Assembly (NCBI GenBank): GCA_946543095.1 | Contig: CAMNLO010000017.1 | Coordinates: 1 to 12,277 of the forward strand | Direction of reading: 5' to 3' | DNA from: an uncultured bacterium | Lineage (GTDB): Bacteria; Bacillota; Clostridia; Lachnospirales; Lachnospiraceae | DNA: 12,277 bases | In this document: piece after piece, positions 1 to 6,540 of the stretch | Layout of the letters: each line of letters opens with the position of its first letter | Position numbering within the stretch: the first letter of the stretch is position 1 | The notes under the pieces: model-generated | Seen by the model: the letters and a program-made list of their open reading frames with translations, nothing else | Told to the model about the DNA's origin: nothing | Database searches by the model: none | Translations under genes and position numbers: made by a program

Positions 1-309
1 GAGATCGGGGACGAGGTGGGTCTTTCCCAGATCCTCATCGCCATCGACCCCACCATGGGAGGCCAGAGCGCCGCTTCCGAAAATGATGCGATGATCGAAG
101 AGATCGTGGAATACATCAAGGCCTCGGAACCCATGGATGAGGATACAAGGCTGCGGTATCCCGGGGAGCGGGAGACAAAGAACATGGAAGAAAACAGGGC
201 TCTTGGCATCCCGGTGGTGGAAGAAAAATGGGAAGAGATCCTGAATATGAAGAATGCGAAACCCGGGGAAGAGGTGAAAAGCCTGGTGGGCACCAGCGCG
301 GCAAAGTAG
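1..309 (+). CDS. Malate/L-lactate dehydrogenase (Ldh) family oxidoreductase, 3' end only
   Basis: Only the last 102 codons are present; the reading frame is open from base 1, so the gene begins outside the window. The fragment carries the C-terminal pattern of the Ldh family (NAD(P)-dependent 2-hydroxyacid or ureidoglycolate-type dehydrogenases, not the classical Rossmann LDH). It has an I-A-I-D-P strand near the start, an acidic helix, then R-Y-P-G-E-R-E followed by a helix and G-I-P-V, with W-E-E-I near the end. Such enzymes usually interconvert a 2-hydroxyacid and a 2-oxoacid in the cytoplasm. The substrate cannot be told from this end. The gene stops with TAG at 307-309. The next gene starts 13 bases later with its own ribosome site (GGAGA, 313-317), so the two are probably co-transcribed. 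Confidence 0.85.
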   Translation, partial: EIGDEVGLSQILIAIDPTMGGQSAASENDAMIEEIVEYIKASEPMDEDTRLRYPGERETKNMEENRALGIPVVEEKWEEILNMKNAKPGEEVKSLVGTSAAK

Positions 310-322
310 TGCGGAGATTTCT

Positions 323-1780
323 ATGAAAAAGGAACGTTTCATTTCCTTGAATGTAAAGCTGTCCATCGGTGTCATCCTTGTCTGCTTCCTGATCGGCCTG
401 ATCTCCATCGTTTCGGTGACCAGGATCGCCACGGACATCATCGACAAGGAATACAAGGACAAGGCGGAGCAGATCCCGGAGGCCGTGGCTGTGACCATCG
501 ATCCCATGGAGATCAAGGAGCTCACGGACACAGTCCTTCAGGTGTACAACGGGGTGGAGAAGGTGGTCCCCAGCACGGAATGGGGATCGGATGAATGGAA
601 CGCCTATATGGCCCATTACGAGGGCATTGAAGAGCTGCCTCTTTTTCAGAAGCTGAGGGATCATTTTCAGGTCTATCAGGAAATCTTTAAGGTGAACTGC
701 ATCTATCTGTTGCGCTACAACACGGATGTGAAGCACGCGATCTATATCGTGGACGGGGATTTTGAGGAGCCCTGTCCTCCCGGGGTGGTGGATTCCTTTG
801 AGGACGGCATATGGCCGGACAAGGAGGATTCCTTTGTTCCCGCCACGATAACCAATGAGGAGGTGTACGGCTGGCTCGTGACCTCCTCCTACCCTATTTT
901 CGCTGACGGTGAGCTGGTCTGCCATCTCTGCGTGGATATCTCCATGAACGAGATCAAGGAAAAGGAGCGCAGCTATGTGATCACAGTCTCCCTGATCATG
1001 GCGGGGGCCACTCTCCTCCTGCTGCTCTTCGCCCTGTGGTATGTGGGGGGGACCGTGATCCGGCCCATCATGATGCTTTCGGACACCGCCAAAAATTACT
1101 GCTCGGAAAACACGGATGTGATACACCACGCCTTTGAAAAGCTGGAGATCAGCAACCATGACGAGATCTCACAGCTGCTCTCCTCCATGAAGCAGATGGA
1201 GGCGGACATGAACTCCAACATCACCTCCCTGATCAGCACGAAGGCTACCCTGAAGGAAACAGAGGAAAAGGCCAGCACCATGCAGGCACTGGCGGTGAAG
1301 GATGCCCTGACGGGAGTCCGGAACAAGACAGCCTATGATCTGGAGGTAGAAAAGCTTGAGGAGTAGCTGCAGGGCGGTCTTCGGGACTTCGGCCTTGCCA
1401 TGGTGGACTTAAACTTCCTAAAGCGGACCAACGATACCTACGGCCATGAAAAGGGCAATGTTTCCATCAAGAATCTCTGCGCCCTGGTCTGCCTGGTCTT
1501 TAAGCATTCCCCGGTCTTCCGGGTGGGAGGAGACGAATTTGTGGTGATCTTAAAAAACCAGGATCTCCAGAATGTGGAGCATCTGATGTCCCGCTTCAAC
1601 GGCAGTCTGGAGGAGCTGCAGCAGGATTCCACTCTTGAGCCCTGGGAAAGGATCTCCGCGGCCATCGGCTATGCCCTGTACGATCAGGGTCTGGACGGCT
1701 CGGTGGAGGATGTGTTCAAACGGGCCGACAAAGCGATGTATGACCGGAAGACGGCCATGAAAGCGGAGCGTACAGACTGA
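323..1780 (+). pseudogene. Cache-HAMP-GGDEF diguanylate cyclase interrupted by an in-frame TAG
   Basis: Read through, this is a 485-residue membrane-bound diguanylate cyclase, the class that makes cyclic di-GMP from two GTP. The ATG at 323 follows GGAGA with 5 bases of spacing. Visible parts are: TM1 about residues 13-35; a Cache-like extracytoplasmic sensor about 36-215 ending in the typical strand with Y-P-I-F-A-D-G-E; TM2 about 217-241; HAMP about 242-298; a short coiled coil; and a GGDEF domain starting at K-D-A-L-T-G-V-R-N (326-334). Codon 348 is TAG (1364-1366). The domain then continues in the same frame with D-L-N, N-D-T-Y-G-H (370-375), the active-site GGDEF (402-406, bases 1526-1540) and the usual C-terminal A-M-Y-D-R-K. 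No RxxD inhibitory site precedes GGDEF. Without suppression, the 347-residue product is a sensor with no catalytic site. The ATG at 1400 has no ribosome site and would lack the domain's first helix. A sequencing error is the main alternative. Confidence 0.82.
1364..1366 (+). other. Premature amber codon inside the GGDEF domain
   Basis: The codons around it read Leu-Glu-Glu-TAG-Leu-Gln-Gly-Gly, in the helix after the first GGDEF strand where Glu or Gln is expected. One base change (GAG or CAG to TAG) explains it. The frame before and after is identical and the homology is continuous. TAG is also the normal terminator of three other genes here (307-309, 9904-9906 and 10999-11001), so the codon has not simply been reassigned. 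Confidence 0.85.
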
Positions 1781-1853
1781 GATCTCAGGCCGGCCGGAGG
1801 CGCAGCAGACGTAAGCTTTAGAACGGCTGCAGACGTAACATCTGAATTCAAAT

Positions 1854-1886
1854 CGAGCAGGGAAGAGCTTGCTCGCGCCCTGCTCG
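1854..1886 (+). terminator. Candidate terminator hairpin after the cyclase gene
   Basis: CGAGCAGGG (1854-1862) pairs perfectly with CCCTGCTCG (1878-1886) across a 15-base loop and is followed by only TTT. The stem is strong and the T-run weak. It lies 74 bases beyond the cyclase stop codon, so it probably takes part in ending the left-hand transcript. Confidence 0.45.
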
Positions 1887-1925
1887 TTTGGCGAGCCGCT
1901 GGCCGCAAAGCGGCAGATTCCTTTT

Positions 1926-1973
1926 GGCGGCTCTGCCATAAACAGAAGAGCCGCCCGTATGGGCGGCTCTTTC
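1926..1973. terminator. Bidirectional terminator between convergent genes, with a competing stem arm
   Basis: AGAGCCGCCC (1947-1956) and GGGCGGCTCT (1961-1970) form a perfect 10-bp stem with a 4-base loop, followed by TTC and A/T-rich sequence. The stem sits between the cyclase (+) and the CoA-transferase, which ends at 1999 on the - strand, so it can serve both. A third copy of one arm, GGCGGCTCT (1926-1934), can pair instead with 1947-1955, so the two hairpins are mutually exclusive. The intervening stretch from 1887 also holds smaller GC-rich stems and no gene. Confidence 0.65.
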
Positions 1974-1998
1974 ACATTATCGGACTCTTTCCGAAGGA

Positions 1999-3345
1999 TC
2001 ACCTCTTATTGCTCTTTCTCCAGATGTTCATCTTCTCCGCTTCTTTGATGAGTTCATCCCTGAAATCCGGGTGGGCGATGGAGATCAGCGCTTCCGCCCT
2101 CTCCCAGGTGCTCTTGCCCTTCATGCAGACGATGCCGTATTCCGTTACCACATTCATTACATTGGCTCTGGTGTCGGTCACGATGGAGCCGGGGGTCAAA
2201 GTGGGCAAAATGCGGCTCGCCAGAGTCCCGTCCTTCTGCTTGAAGGTGGAGGACATGCAGATGAAGCTCTTGCCCCCTTTGGAAAGGTGGGCGCCCATCA
2301 CGAAATCCAGCTGGCCGCCGGCGCCGGAGATCTGCTTTGTGCCTGCGGATTCCGCGTTGACCTGGCCGAAGAGATCAATGTTCACGGCGTTGTTGATGGA
2401 AATAAAGTTATCGATGGAGCGGATCACCTCGATATCGTTGGTGTAGTCCACGGGAGCGCTCATGACCTGGGGATTGTCGTTCACGAAGTCATAGAGCTTC
2501 TTTGTGCCTGCGCCGAAGGCGAAAGCCTGGCGGAACCGGTCGATGGACTTCTTTGCCCCGGTGATCTTGCCCGCGTTGTAGATATCCACAAAGGCATCCA
2601 CGTACATTTCCGTGTGGACGCCCAGATCCTTCAGATCGGACTTGGCGATGAGCTGCCCCACGGTGTTTGGCATACCGCCGATGCCCAGCTGCAGGCAGGC
2701 GCCGTTGGGGATCTCCTTCACGATAAGCTCCGCCACCTTCTTGTCCACCTCTGTGGGCTCGCCCCCTGCGGGGATGACACCAAGCTCCGGGTTCTCCCCT
2801 TCCACGATCATGTTGACTTTGGAGATATGAATGCCCTCTTCAAAACCGCCCAGGCAGCGGGGTACATTTTCGTTCACCTCCACGATGATCTTCTTTGCCT
2901 TCTCGCAGGCCGCCATCAGGTGGGAGGCGGAGGGGCCGAAGTTGAAATAGCCATGGGCATCCATGGGGGCCACCTGGGTGATCAGCACATCCACCCGGTC
3001 GATGTTCTGGCGATAATAGCGGGGAAGCTCGGAATAGCGGACAGGCGCATAGAAGGCGAAGCCTCTCTGGGCCAGCTTTCTCTCATAGCCGCTCATATGC
3101 CAGGAATTCCAGATGAAATGGGAGGGATCCGCCCCCTCTCTTTCAAAAATCTGCAGGGGCTTGGTCAGGATGCCGCCCCTGAGCACTACATTATCCAGTT
3201 CCTCCATCCTGTCGGCGATGGCCTGATCCATTGCCTCAGGGGTGGTCACGCACCATCCGAAATCCACGAAATCGCCGGACTTGATGACCTTTGCCGCGCG
3301 CTTCGCGGACACTTTCTTTCTTTTGTACTCCTCTTGATAACCCAT
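1999..3345 (-). CDS. Acyl-CoA:carboxylate CoA-transferase (acetyl-CoA hydrolase/transferase family, 4-hydroxybutyrate/butyrate type)
   Basis: This 448-residue cytoplasmic enzyme should move CoA between an acyl-CoA and a free acid such as acetate, butyrate or 4-hydroxybutyrate, a common last step in anaerobic acid production. Family marks are W-N-S-W-H-M-S-G near residue 80, the [11 protein letters not shown] segment, G-I-G-G-M-P-N (221-227), H-T-E-M with the probable nucleophile Glu246, S-G-A-G-G-Q-L-D-F (340-348), and H-P-D-F-R-D near the C terminus. The length fits the family. I chose the ATG at 3343-3345 because GGAGGTG lies just upstream and because a longer in-frame start at 3408 falls inside the -10 box of the promoter. 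It is a single-gene unit, convergent with the cyclase and divergent from the reductase. The exact acid substrate is not readable by eye; the similarity is strongest to butyryl-/4-hydroxybutyryl-CoA transferases. Confidence 0.9.
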   Translation of the reverse strand: MGYQEEYKRKKVSAKRAAKVIKSGDFVDFGWCVTTPEAMDQAIADRMEELDNVVLRGGILTKPLQIFEREGADPSHFIWNSWHMSGYERKLAQRGFAFYAPVRYSELPRYYRQNIDRVDVLITQVAPMDAHGYFNFGPSASHLMAACEKAKKIIVEVNENVPRCLGGFEEGIHISKVNMIVEGENPELGVIPAGGEPTEVDKKVAELIVKEIPNGACLQLGIGGMPNTVGQLIAKSDLKDLGVHTEMYVDAFVDIYNAGKITGAKKSIDRFRQAFAFGAGTKKLYDFVNDNPQVMSAPVDYTNDIEVIRSIDNFISINNAVNIDLFGQVNAESAGTKQISGAGGQLDFVMGAHLSKGGKSFICMSSTFKQKDGTLASRILPTLTPGSIVTDTRANVMNVVTEYGIVCMKGKSTWERAEALISIAHPDFRDELIKEAEKMNIWRKSNKR

Positions 3346-3348
3346 GTT

Positions 3349-3355
3349 CACCTCC
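3349..3355 (-). promoter_or_regulatory. Ribosome binding site that fixes the CoA-transferase start
   Basis: On the - strand, GGAGGTG precedes the ATG at 3345, with 5 bases between GGAGG and the start codon. It is the best Shine-Dalgarno match in this part of the window and rules in the shorter protein. Confidence 0.88.
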
Positions 3356-3406
3356 AAAATTTTGTACATGCTGTCAGGGTCCAAAAGCAACAAGTCATGT
3401 GACATC

Positions 3407-3435
3407 ATTATATAAAATCAGGCCCGCCTTTGCAA
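3407..3435 (-). promoter_or_regulatory. Sigma-A type promoter of the CoA-transferase gene
   Basis: Reading the - strand, the -35 is TTGCAA (3430-3435, 4 of 6 consensus), then a 17-base spacer, then a perfect TATAAT -10 (3407-3412). Transcription should start near 3400, giving a leader of roughly 55 bases before the start codon at 3345. Confidence 0.75.
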
Positions 3436-3462
3436 ACCGCACTTTCCCGCCGGCAGAAAACG

Positions 3463-3471
3463 TGCTACACT
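3463..3471 (+). promoter_or_regulatory. Extended -10 promoter candidate for the ketopantoate-reductase-like gene
   Basis: TGCTACACT is an extended -10 element (TGN plus TACACT). The -35 region at the right distance (TTTCCC, 3443-3448) is poor, as extended -10 promoters allow. It would give a leader of about 165 bases. A nearly identical element occurs upstream of rqcH on the other strand. Confidence 0.5.
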
Positions 3472-3537
3472 GAAAACCGTTTGGAAACATCTTCACGCAA
3501 TATGCCTCAGAGTGAAACGTGCCTGTCCGTCCTTCAC

Positions 3538-3618
3538 GGCATTCGCTGGATCGCATGCAGAAATGCCTGCCCCGAAATCGCCGGCGGGAATAAGGGAAGC
3601 GGAAAACTCCGGGGCAGG
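3538..3618 (+). other. Structured leader upstream of the reductase gene
   Basis: The untranslated leader holds two inverted repeats. GGCATT (3538-3543) pairs with AATGCC (3562-3567), and CCTGCCCCG (3566-3574) pairs perfectly with CGGGGCAGG (3610-3618) across 35 bases that include the self-complementary CGCCGGCG (3579-3586). The two stems share bases 3566-3567. The second stem ends 12 bases before the AAGGA ribosome site and has no T-run, so it is not a terminator. I do not recognise it as a known riboswitch class. Confidence 0.4.
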
Positions 3619-3642
3619 GAACAAAGCGGAAAGGAAATCACT

Positions 3643-4569
3643 ATGACCATCAAGAAAGCGGCAGTCATCGGCGCAGGCGCAGTGGGAGGATATCTCATCA
3701 GCTCCTTAAGCGCAAAACTGGGAGAGAATCTTTATGTCATCGCGAAAGGAGAGCGGGGGGAGCGCCTTATGCGGGACGGCCTTATGGTCAACGGCATTCG
3801 CTATGACCTGAACGTGAAAGCCCCGGAGGAAGCAAGGGATGCGGATGTACTGTTCGTGACCTTAAAATACCAGGCGCTGGATGCGGCCCTTCCCGATATC
3901 GAGGCCCTGGTGGGGGAACACACCGCGGTGGTCAGCCTGATGAACGGCATTGATTCCGAGGAGATCATCGGAGGCCGCATCGGCATGGAGCACATGATCT
4001 ATTCCCTTGTGCGCATTTCCTCCACGCGGACAGGCAACTCCATGGAATTTGAGATCCCCTCCGGCTACAACGGCATCTATCTGGGAATGCCCGGGAAAAA
4101 GCCCCTGGAGGATGAGCGGATCGCCGCCATTGCGGAATTATTCAAAGACACCCCCATCAATCTGCATTTAAGCGAGGATATCCTCTTTGACATCTGGGAA
4201 AAATTTGCCTTAAACATTTCCAGAAACCTGCCCCAGGCCGTGATCGACGTGGGGGCCGGTGCCTATGACGACAGCGTGTATCTGAAGGATGTGGAGAATA
4301 AGCTGAGGGACGAGGTGGTGAAGATCGCCGCCGCAAAGGGGATCAAACTGCTTCCCAATAATAAGGTGGGGGCCTACACCCCTTCCCAGAAGTATTCCAC
4401 CCTGCAGGATATCCTGGCGGGGCGGAAAACGGAGATCGACATGTTCTGCGGCGCCCTGATGAAAATGGGGCGGGAACTGGGCATCCCCACCCCCTATTCG
4501 GAATTCATATTTGATTTTATCAAATGCCTGGAGGAGAAAGCGGAAGGGAAGTTTGATTATTCGGCCTGA
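3643..4569 (+). CDS. Ketopantoate reductase (ApbA/PanE) family 2-dehydropantoate-type oxidoreductase
   Basis: The 308-residue cytoplasmic protein belongs to the NADP-dependent ApbA/PanE family, whose founding member reduces 2-dehydropantoate to pantoate for coenzyme A synthesis. It opens with the Rossmann loop G-A-G-A-V-G-G (10-16). Key positions of the family are present: Lys75 in T-L-K-Y-Q, Asn101 in M-N-G, the catalytic Lys187 and Asn191 in W-E-K-F-A-L-N, Ser252 in Y-S-T-L-Q-D-I, and Glu264 in K-T-E-I-D. The ATG at 3643 is chosen because AAGGA (3631-3635) lies 7 bases upstream and the Rossmann strand begins at once. The open frame extends 71 codons further upstream, but that part has no family resemblance. 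No other pantothenate gene is nearby, and many such paralogues reduce other 2-oxoacids, so I give no symbol. Confidence 0.85.
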   Translation: MTIKKAAVIGAGAVGGYLISSLSAKLGENLYVIAKGERGERLMRDGLMVNGIRYDLNVKAPEEARDADVLFVTLKYQALDAALPDIEALVGEHTAVVSLMNGIDSEEIIGGRIGMEHMIYSLVRISSTRTGNSMEFEIPSGYNGIYLGMPGKKPLEDERIAAIAELFKDTPINLHLSEDILFDIWEKFALNISRNLPQAVIDVGAGAYDDSVYLKDVENKLRDEVVKIAAAKGIKLLPNNKVGAYTPSQKYSTLQDILAGRKTEIDMFCGALMKMGRELGIPTPYSEFIFDFIKCLEEKAEGKFDYSA

Positions 4570-4573
4570 GCGC

Positions 4574-4591
4574 CGCCGGCTTTCGCCGGCG
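4574..4591. terminator. Small hairpin between convergent genes
   Basis: CGCCGGC (4574-4580) and GCCGGCG (4585-4591) form a 7-bp stem. The loop is TTTC on the + strand and GAAA, a GNRA-type tetraloop, on the - strand. It lies just after the reductase stop and before the end of rqcH at 4636. Neither side has a good T-run, so termination here is a modest inference. Confidence 0.4.
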
Positions 4592-4635
4592 CGGTGTTTG
4601 GGGATTAGGGGAGCATAAGCGCAGCGATCCGTGTA

Positions 4636-6384
4636 TCACACACAGCTGCAAGGCAGTCCCGGCGCCGCCATCATGCTGTAATTCGTATAGTAGATGACAT
4701 ACCCCGGCGCCCCGCCGCTTCCCGGCTTCTTCACATTCTTTTTCAAGGTGTAGTCGATCTCCACCTTTTCCTGATCCCGCCCGGCGCTGAAATAGGCAGC
4801 CACGGCCCCGGCCTCCTCAAAGGCCCTGTCCGGCACCTCCCTGCCCTCTGTCTTTAAGATCACATGGGAGCCCGGGTACTTTTTGGAATGGAACCACCAG
4901 TCTCCCCCGGAGGCCAGCTTAAAGGTCACCTCCTCATTCTGGAGATTGTTCTTTCCCACATAAATATCAAAACCGTCGGAGGACACAAAGTGCAGGGGCT
5001 TCGCCTTTGCCTGTGGGCCTCCCTTTTTTTTGCCGCCTCTGTCCCGGATAAAGCCCGTCTGCACCAGCTCCTGCCTTACCTGGGAAAGCTCCTCTTCGGA
5101 ATCCGCCATATTCAGGAACTGCAGCACGCTTTTTAAATGCTCTATCTCTTCATAGACCTGCTTTGTCAGCTCGCTTAAGGCCTCGTTGGTCCGCTTCAGC
5201 TTCTCATACCTTGCGTAGAACTTTGCCGCGTTTTCCATGGCCGTCAGCTCCGGATCCAATGGGATCCTGACTGTTTCCCCGGTGTGATAATCCTCGCAGG
5301 AAAGCTCCTTTGCCTCCGGCCCCAGCTCATAGCCGTAGATATGGAGCAGCTCGCCGTAGAGCTTATATTTGTCCCGCTTTTCCGTGTCCTTTAACTGGGC
5401 CCTCTGGAGATCGTATTTCTTTACGTCCCGCTCCAGCACGGTCTGCACGATATGCCGGAGATCCATGGACTTCTGCTTCATCCTGGAATGCTTTTCCTTC
5501 TCCGAATAGAAGGCGCAGATCAAAGCGGAAACGGAATCGAAGCTGCGGACCCCGTTTTTGCCGAAATGGCTTAAGGGAATGGCTGCGTATTCTGCGGGAA
5601 TGCCGTTTTCCATATAGATCGCCGGAGAAAAGCTGCCCTGCTTTACCGCATCCAAGGCGTCTTCCATAGTTATGTAAACCCGCTCCAGCTGTTCCCCCGT
5701 GCACTCCGATACCGGCAGATCCCCGTCCACTCCGGATCGGAGGCAGAATTCCCGGGCCACAGCCGGAGAGATCCCCGTAAAGGCCTGTACAAGGGCATCG
5801 GAAAGAGGTTTGTTTCCCGGAAGCAGCCCCGGAAACTCCTCCTTTGCGGCGGGCTCCCTGAGCAGATCCCTTTTGGAACGGGTATTAGGTAAAAAATACT
5901 CCCTGCCCGGAAGCACCTCTCTGACGGAGCTGATGCCCGCCCCGATGTGCTTCACGGAATCCAGGATCCTCCCCTCCTCGTCAACGAGAATCAGATTGCT
6001 GTGCTTTCCCATGAGTTCGAAGATCAGGGTCTTTTCCCCGGGATCCCCCATTTCATCCAGATGGGAAACTCTGATGTGCAGGACTCTCTCCAGCCCCGGC
6101 TGGGTCACGGAAAGGATCCTCCCTCCCTGGATATATTTGCGCAGCACCATACAGAAATTGGGGGCTGTCTGGGGGGCCGGAAGATTCACAGGTGTCAGGT
6201 ACACCAGGGGGATGGATGCGTTGGCGGATAAAAGAAGCCTTACATTCCCTTCCCCGGAATCCGGATGGATGGTCAAAAGGATCGCGTCCCCCTCCGGCTG
6301 CGTGACCCTGGAAATACGTCCCCCGGAAAGCTTTTCATTCAGTTCTTTCGCCATACAGGCCATTGTAATACCGTCAAATGCCAT
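4636..6384 (-). CDS. rqcH: NFACT-family ribosome quality-control factor RqcH (Rqc2 homologue)
   Basis: RqcH binds stalled 50S subunits carrying peptidyl-tRNA and recruits tRNA-Ala to add a C-terminal alanine tail that marks the peptide for degradation. Older annotations call it a fibronectin-binding protein. The 582-residue product begins with the signature M-A-F-D-G-I-T. The NFACT-N region (about 1-190) has A-P-N-F-C-M-V-L-R-K-Y and Glu99-Arg100, where the Asp-Arg pair of Bacillus RqcH is expected. A helical middle region (about 190-290) and a long coiled coil (about 295-445) follow. The NFACT-R domain (about 464-566) has V-G-K-N-N-L-Q-N-E-E, D-W-W-F-H and G-S-H-V-I-L. The last dozen residues (A-A-P-G-L-P-C-S-C-V) are an unusual tail. 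The gene stands alone, and no Shine-Dalgarno site precedes the start (see the promoter entry). Confidence 0.92.
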   Translation of the reverse strand: MAFDGITMACMAKELNEKLSGGRISRVTQPEGDAILLTIHPDSGEGNVRLLLSANASIPLVYLTPVNLPAPQTAPNFCMVLRKYIQGGRILSVTQPGLERVLHIRVSHLDEMGDPGEKTLIFELMGKHSNLILVDEEGRILDSVKHIGAGISSVREVLPGREYFLPNTRSKRDLLREPAAKEEFPGLLPGNKPLSDALVQAFTGISPAVAREFCLRSGVDGDLPVSECTGEQLERVYITMEDALDAVKQGSFSPAIYMENGIPAEYAAIPLSHFGKNGVRSFDSVSALICAFYSEKEKHSRMKQKSMDLRHIVQTVLERDVKKYDLQRAQLKDTEKRDKYKLYGELLHIYGYELGPEAKELSCEDYHTGETVRIPLDPELTAMENAAKFYARYEKLKRTNEALSELTKQVYEEIEHLKSVLQFLNMADSEEELSQVRQELVQTGFIRDRGGKKKGGPQAKAKPLHFVSSDGFDIYVGKNNLQNEEVTFKLASGGDWWFHSKKYPGSHVILKTEGREVPDRAFEEAGAVAAYFSAGRDQEKVEIDYTLKKNVKKPGSGGAPGYVIYYTNYSMMAAPGLPCSCV

Positions 6385-6390
6385 GGGGAG

Positions 6391-6399
6391 AGTATAGCA
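6391..6399 (-). promoter_or_regulatory. Extended -10 promoter of rqcH, predicted to give a leaderless mRNA
   Basis: On the - strand TGCTATACT is followed by only six bases (CTCCCC) before the ATG at 6384. Transcription starting about seven bases after the -10 would begin at or next to the A of the start codon. No purine-rich ribosome site lies in between. The N terminus is fixed by the conserved M-A-F-D-G, so moving the start is not an easy way out. Confidence 0.6.
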
Positions 6400-6424
6400 C
6401 GTTTCCGCAAGAGGAAATAGAATG

Positions 6425-6439
6425 GTTTCATATTTAAAC
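6425..6439 (+). promoter_or_regulatory. Upstream operator copy, GTTTNANNNTNAAAC palindrome
   Basis: GTTTCATATTTAAAC has dyad symmetry with outer arms GTTT/AAAC. It matches the second site at 6507-6521. It lies upstream of the acid-sugar operon promoter and also just behind the rqcH promoter on the other strand. The regulator is unknown. Confidence 0.5.
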
Positions 6440-6445
6440 GTTTTG

Positions 6446-6459
6446 TGGGAAAAATCCCA
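6446..6459 (+). promoter_or_regulatory. Inverted repeat touching the -35 of the acid-sugar operon
   Basis: TGGGA-AAAA-TCCCA is a perfect 5-bp inverted repeat that ends one base before the predicted -35. The position suits an activator or repressor site, but I cannot match it to a known regulator. Confidence 0.35.
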
Positions 6460-6487
6460 TTGCTATTTATTGATATTACGATACAAT
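6460..6487 (+). promoter_or_regulatory. Promoter candidate of the acid-sugar operon
   Basis: The proposed -35 is TTGCTA (6460-6465, 4 of 6), then 16 bases, then the -10 TACAAT (6482-6487, 5 of 6). Transcription would start near 6494. A competing reading is TTGATA (6470-6475), 17 bases, TGTAAC (6493-6498), with a better -35 and a poorer -10. The whole gap 6400-6530 is much richer in A and T than the genes around it. Confidence 0.5.
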
Positions 6488-6504
6488 ATTTATGTAACCA
6501 TTTC

Positions 6505-6523
6505 ATGTTTAAATTTGAAACAT
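6505..6523 (+). promoter_or_regulatory. Downstream operator, near-perfect 19-bp palindrome
   Basis: ATGTTTAAATTTGAAACAT has eight of nine base pairs symmetric around 6514. Its core GTTT-N-A-N3-T-N-AAAC (6507-6521) repeats the upstream site at 6425-6439, 82 bp centre to centre. It lies between the predicted start of transcription and the ribosome site, the usual place for a repressor operator. Confidence 0.6.
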
Positions 6524-6528
6524 AAGAC

Positions 6529-6533
6529 GGGAG
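6529..6533 (+). promoter_or_regulatory. Ribosome site supporting the TTG start of the kinase gene
   Basis: GGGAG sits 7 bases before the TTG at 6541. No ATG or GTG in the frame is better placed, and the protein from the TTG begins exactly as the family does. Confidence 0.75.
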
Positions 6534-6540
6534 CAAAGAG

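Noticed and set aside
116..1159. Open frame of 347 codons on the - strand opposite the cyclase gene
   Set aside because: It is rich in His, Gly, Leu and Arg with no recognisable domain and lies opposite a gene with clear domains. It is a by-product of GC-rich codon use.
1364..1366. TAG read as a standard amino acid (recoding or pyrrolysine-like)
   Set aside because: Three other genes in the window end with TAG at sensible positions and no recoding element is seen nearby. Suppression remains possible but is unsupported.
1400..1780. Second half of the cyclase as an independent 126-residue gene
   Set aside because: It begins in mid-domain, has no Shine-Dalgarno sequence before its ATG and continues the upstream frame exactly, so it is the tail of an interrupted gene.
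2071..3402. Open frame of 443 codons on the + strand opposite the CoA-transferase
   Set aside because: It is the mirror of a well-conserved enzyme gene, with no ribosome site and low-complexity His/Gly/Asp/Leu composition.
3346..3408. Longer CoA-transferase start giving 21 extra residues
   Set aside because: The upstream ATG lies within the -10 box of the gene's own promoter and has no ribosome site, whereas the ATG at 3345 has GGAGGTG.
6432..6445. Catabolite-repression (cre) site around AAACGTTT
   Set aside because: Only the central AAACGTTT fits; the outer TG and CA positions of the cre consensus do not match.
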